The notes under the pieces are model-generated. The model saw nothing but the letters and a program-made list of their open reading frames with translations. It was not told the DNA's origin and searched no databases. The position numbers and the translations under genes are program-made. Below are positions 4,768 through 5,142 of a stretch of 5,142 nt of DNA, piece after piece. How positions within the stretch are numbered: the stretch's first letter is position 1; each line of letters opens with the position of its first letter. Source of the DNA: Alphaproteobacteria bacterium (GTDB lineage: Bacteria; Pseudomonadota; Alphaproteobacteria; Sphingomonadales; Sphingomonadaceae); contig JAQGLH010000214.1 of NCBI GenBank assembly GCA_028293005.1, forward strand, positions 1 to 5,142. The letters are read 5' to 3'.

Positions 4768-5142
4768 ATGAATACCAATGTTGATGCTTCCGTTGCGCTT
4801 GGGCGCACGGAGAAACCGATTTCCCGCCCCGCGCGCCCCTCTTTCTCGTCAGGACCCTGCGCCAAGCCGCCGGGCTGGGCGCCCGACCACCTTGCGCTTG
4901 GATCGCTCGGCCGCTCGCACCGCTCGAAGCTCGGCAAGGCGCGCCTCGGTTATGCGCTCGAGCTGACCCGCAAGGTGCTGCGCGTGCCGGACACCCACCG
5001 TATCGGCATCGTTCCCGGATCGGATACCGGCGCGGTCGAAATGGCGATGTGGACGATGCTCGGCGTCCGTCCGACGACCGTGCTCGCGTGGGAAAGCTTC
5101 GGCGAGGGCTGGGTGACCGACGCGGTCAAGCAATTGAAGCTC
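4768..5142 (+). CDS. serC: Phosphoserine aminotransferase SerC (3' end beyond the window)
   Basis: SerC is a PLP enzyme that transfers the amino group of glutamate to 3-phosphohydroxypyruvate, giving O-phosphoserine in serine synthesis. It also acts on the matching intermediate of PLP synthesis. The first 125 codons are present and open to the edge. Recognisable parts are F-S-S-G-P-C-A-K-P-P-G-W (26-37), G-R-S-H-R-S-K-L-G-K (48-57), the cofactor-phosphate loop region G-S-D-T-G-A-V-E (84-91), and W-E-S-F-G-E-G-W-V-T-D (108-118). This is the alphaproteobacterial form of SerC; the PLP-binding lysine lies beyond the window. ATG 4768 follows GAGGAG (4751-4756) by 11 bases. The first 20 or so residues are a variable tail ahead of the conserved domain. 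serA often follows serC in relatives and could lie just past the edge, but that is not seen. Translation is probably controlled by the leader hairpin. Confidence 0.93.
   Translation, partial: MNTNVDASVALGRTEKPISRPARPSFSSGPCAKPPGWAPDHLALGSLGRSHRSKLGKARLGYALELTRKVLRVPDTHRIGIVPGSDTGAVEMAMWTMLGVRPTTVLAWESFGEGWVTDAVKQLKL

Noticed and set aside
1..5142. Mobile elements, CRISPR arrays, phage or toxin-antitoxin genes, tRNA or rRNA genes
   Set aside because: No spaced repeat series, terminal inverted repeats, transposase or integrase motifs, or cloverleaf-like segments were seen. The genes are compact and housekeeping in character, with even codon use.

Overview
The window is a GC-rich piece of an ordinary bacterial chromosome. 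It most likely comes from an alphaproteobacterium, and probably from the Sphingomonadales. The supports are an alphaproteobacterial-type SerC, a membrane-anchored class I cytochrome c of the CycM/c552 kind, an extensin-like lipoprotein, a Caulobacter-style promoter, and a serC leader-like RNA. The genus-level call is inference; no rRNA or tRNA is present to fix it.

Layout. At the extreme left edge, the first few codons of a divergent minus-strand gene may be present (weak). From 56 to 2070, two plus-strand genes form a tight pair: mutY (adenine glycosylase acting on 8-oxoG:A mispairs) and nudC (NAD(H) pyrophosphatase). They are 11 bases apart, and the nudC ribosome-binding site overlaps the mutY stop codon. 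After two GC-rich hairpins comes a membrane-anchored cytochrome c (2208-2900, plus). It converges on a minus-strand pair made of an extensin-family lipoprotein (4570-3914) followed by a LOG-family phosphoribohydrolase (3903-3025). That pair has the same kind of junction, with a UAAGGG stop/Shine-Dalgarno overlap. The 197-base divergent intergenic region (4571-4767) ends in the start of serC (4768 to the window end, truncated).

How the parts relate. MutY and NudC are both maintenance enzymes: DNA repair, and dinucleotide or RNA-cap hydrolysis. The cytochrome belongs to respiration, the extensin-like lipoprotein to the envelope, LOG to nucleotide metabolism, and SerC to serine and vitamin B6 synthesis. 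No single pathway links them.

The most informative non-coding signal lies upstream of serC. A promoter-like pair is followed at about the predicted transcription start by a GC hairpin, then by a second hairpin with a GCGA loop that buries the Shine-Dalgarno sequence. This matches the published description of the alphaproteobacterial serC leader. A perfect inverted repeat also sits inside the serC promoter. I found no mobile element, CRISPR array, phage gene, tRNA or rRNA, and no convincing previously undescribed multi-gene system.
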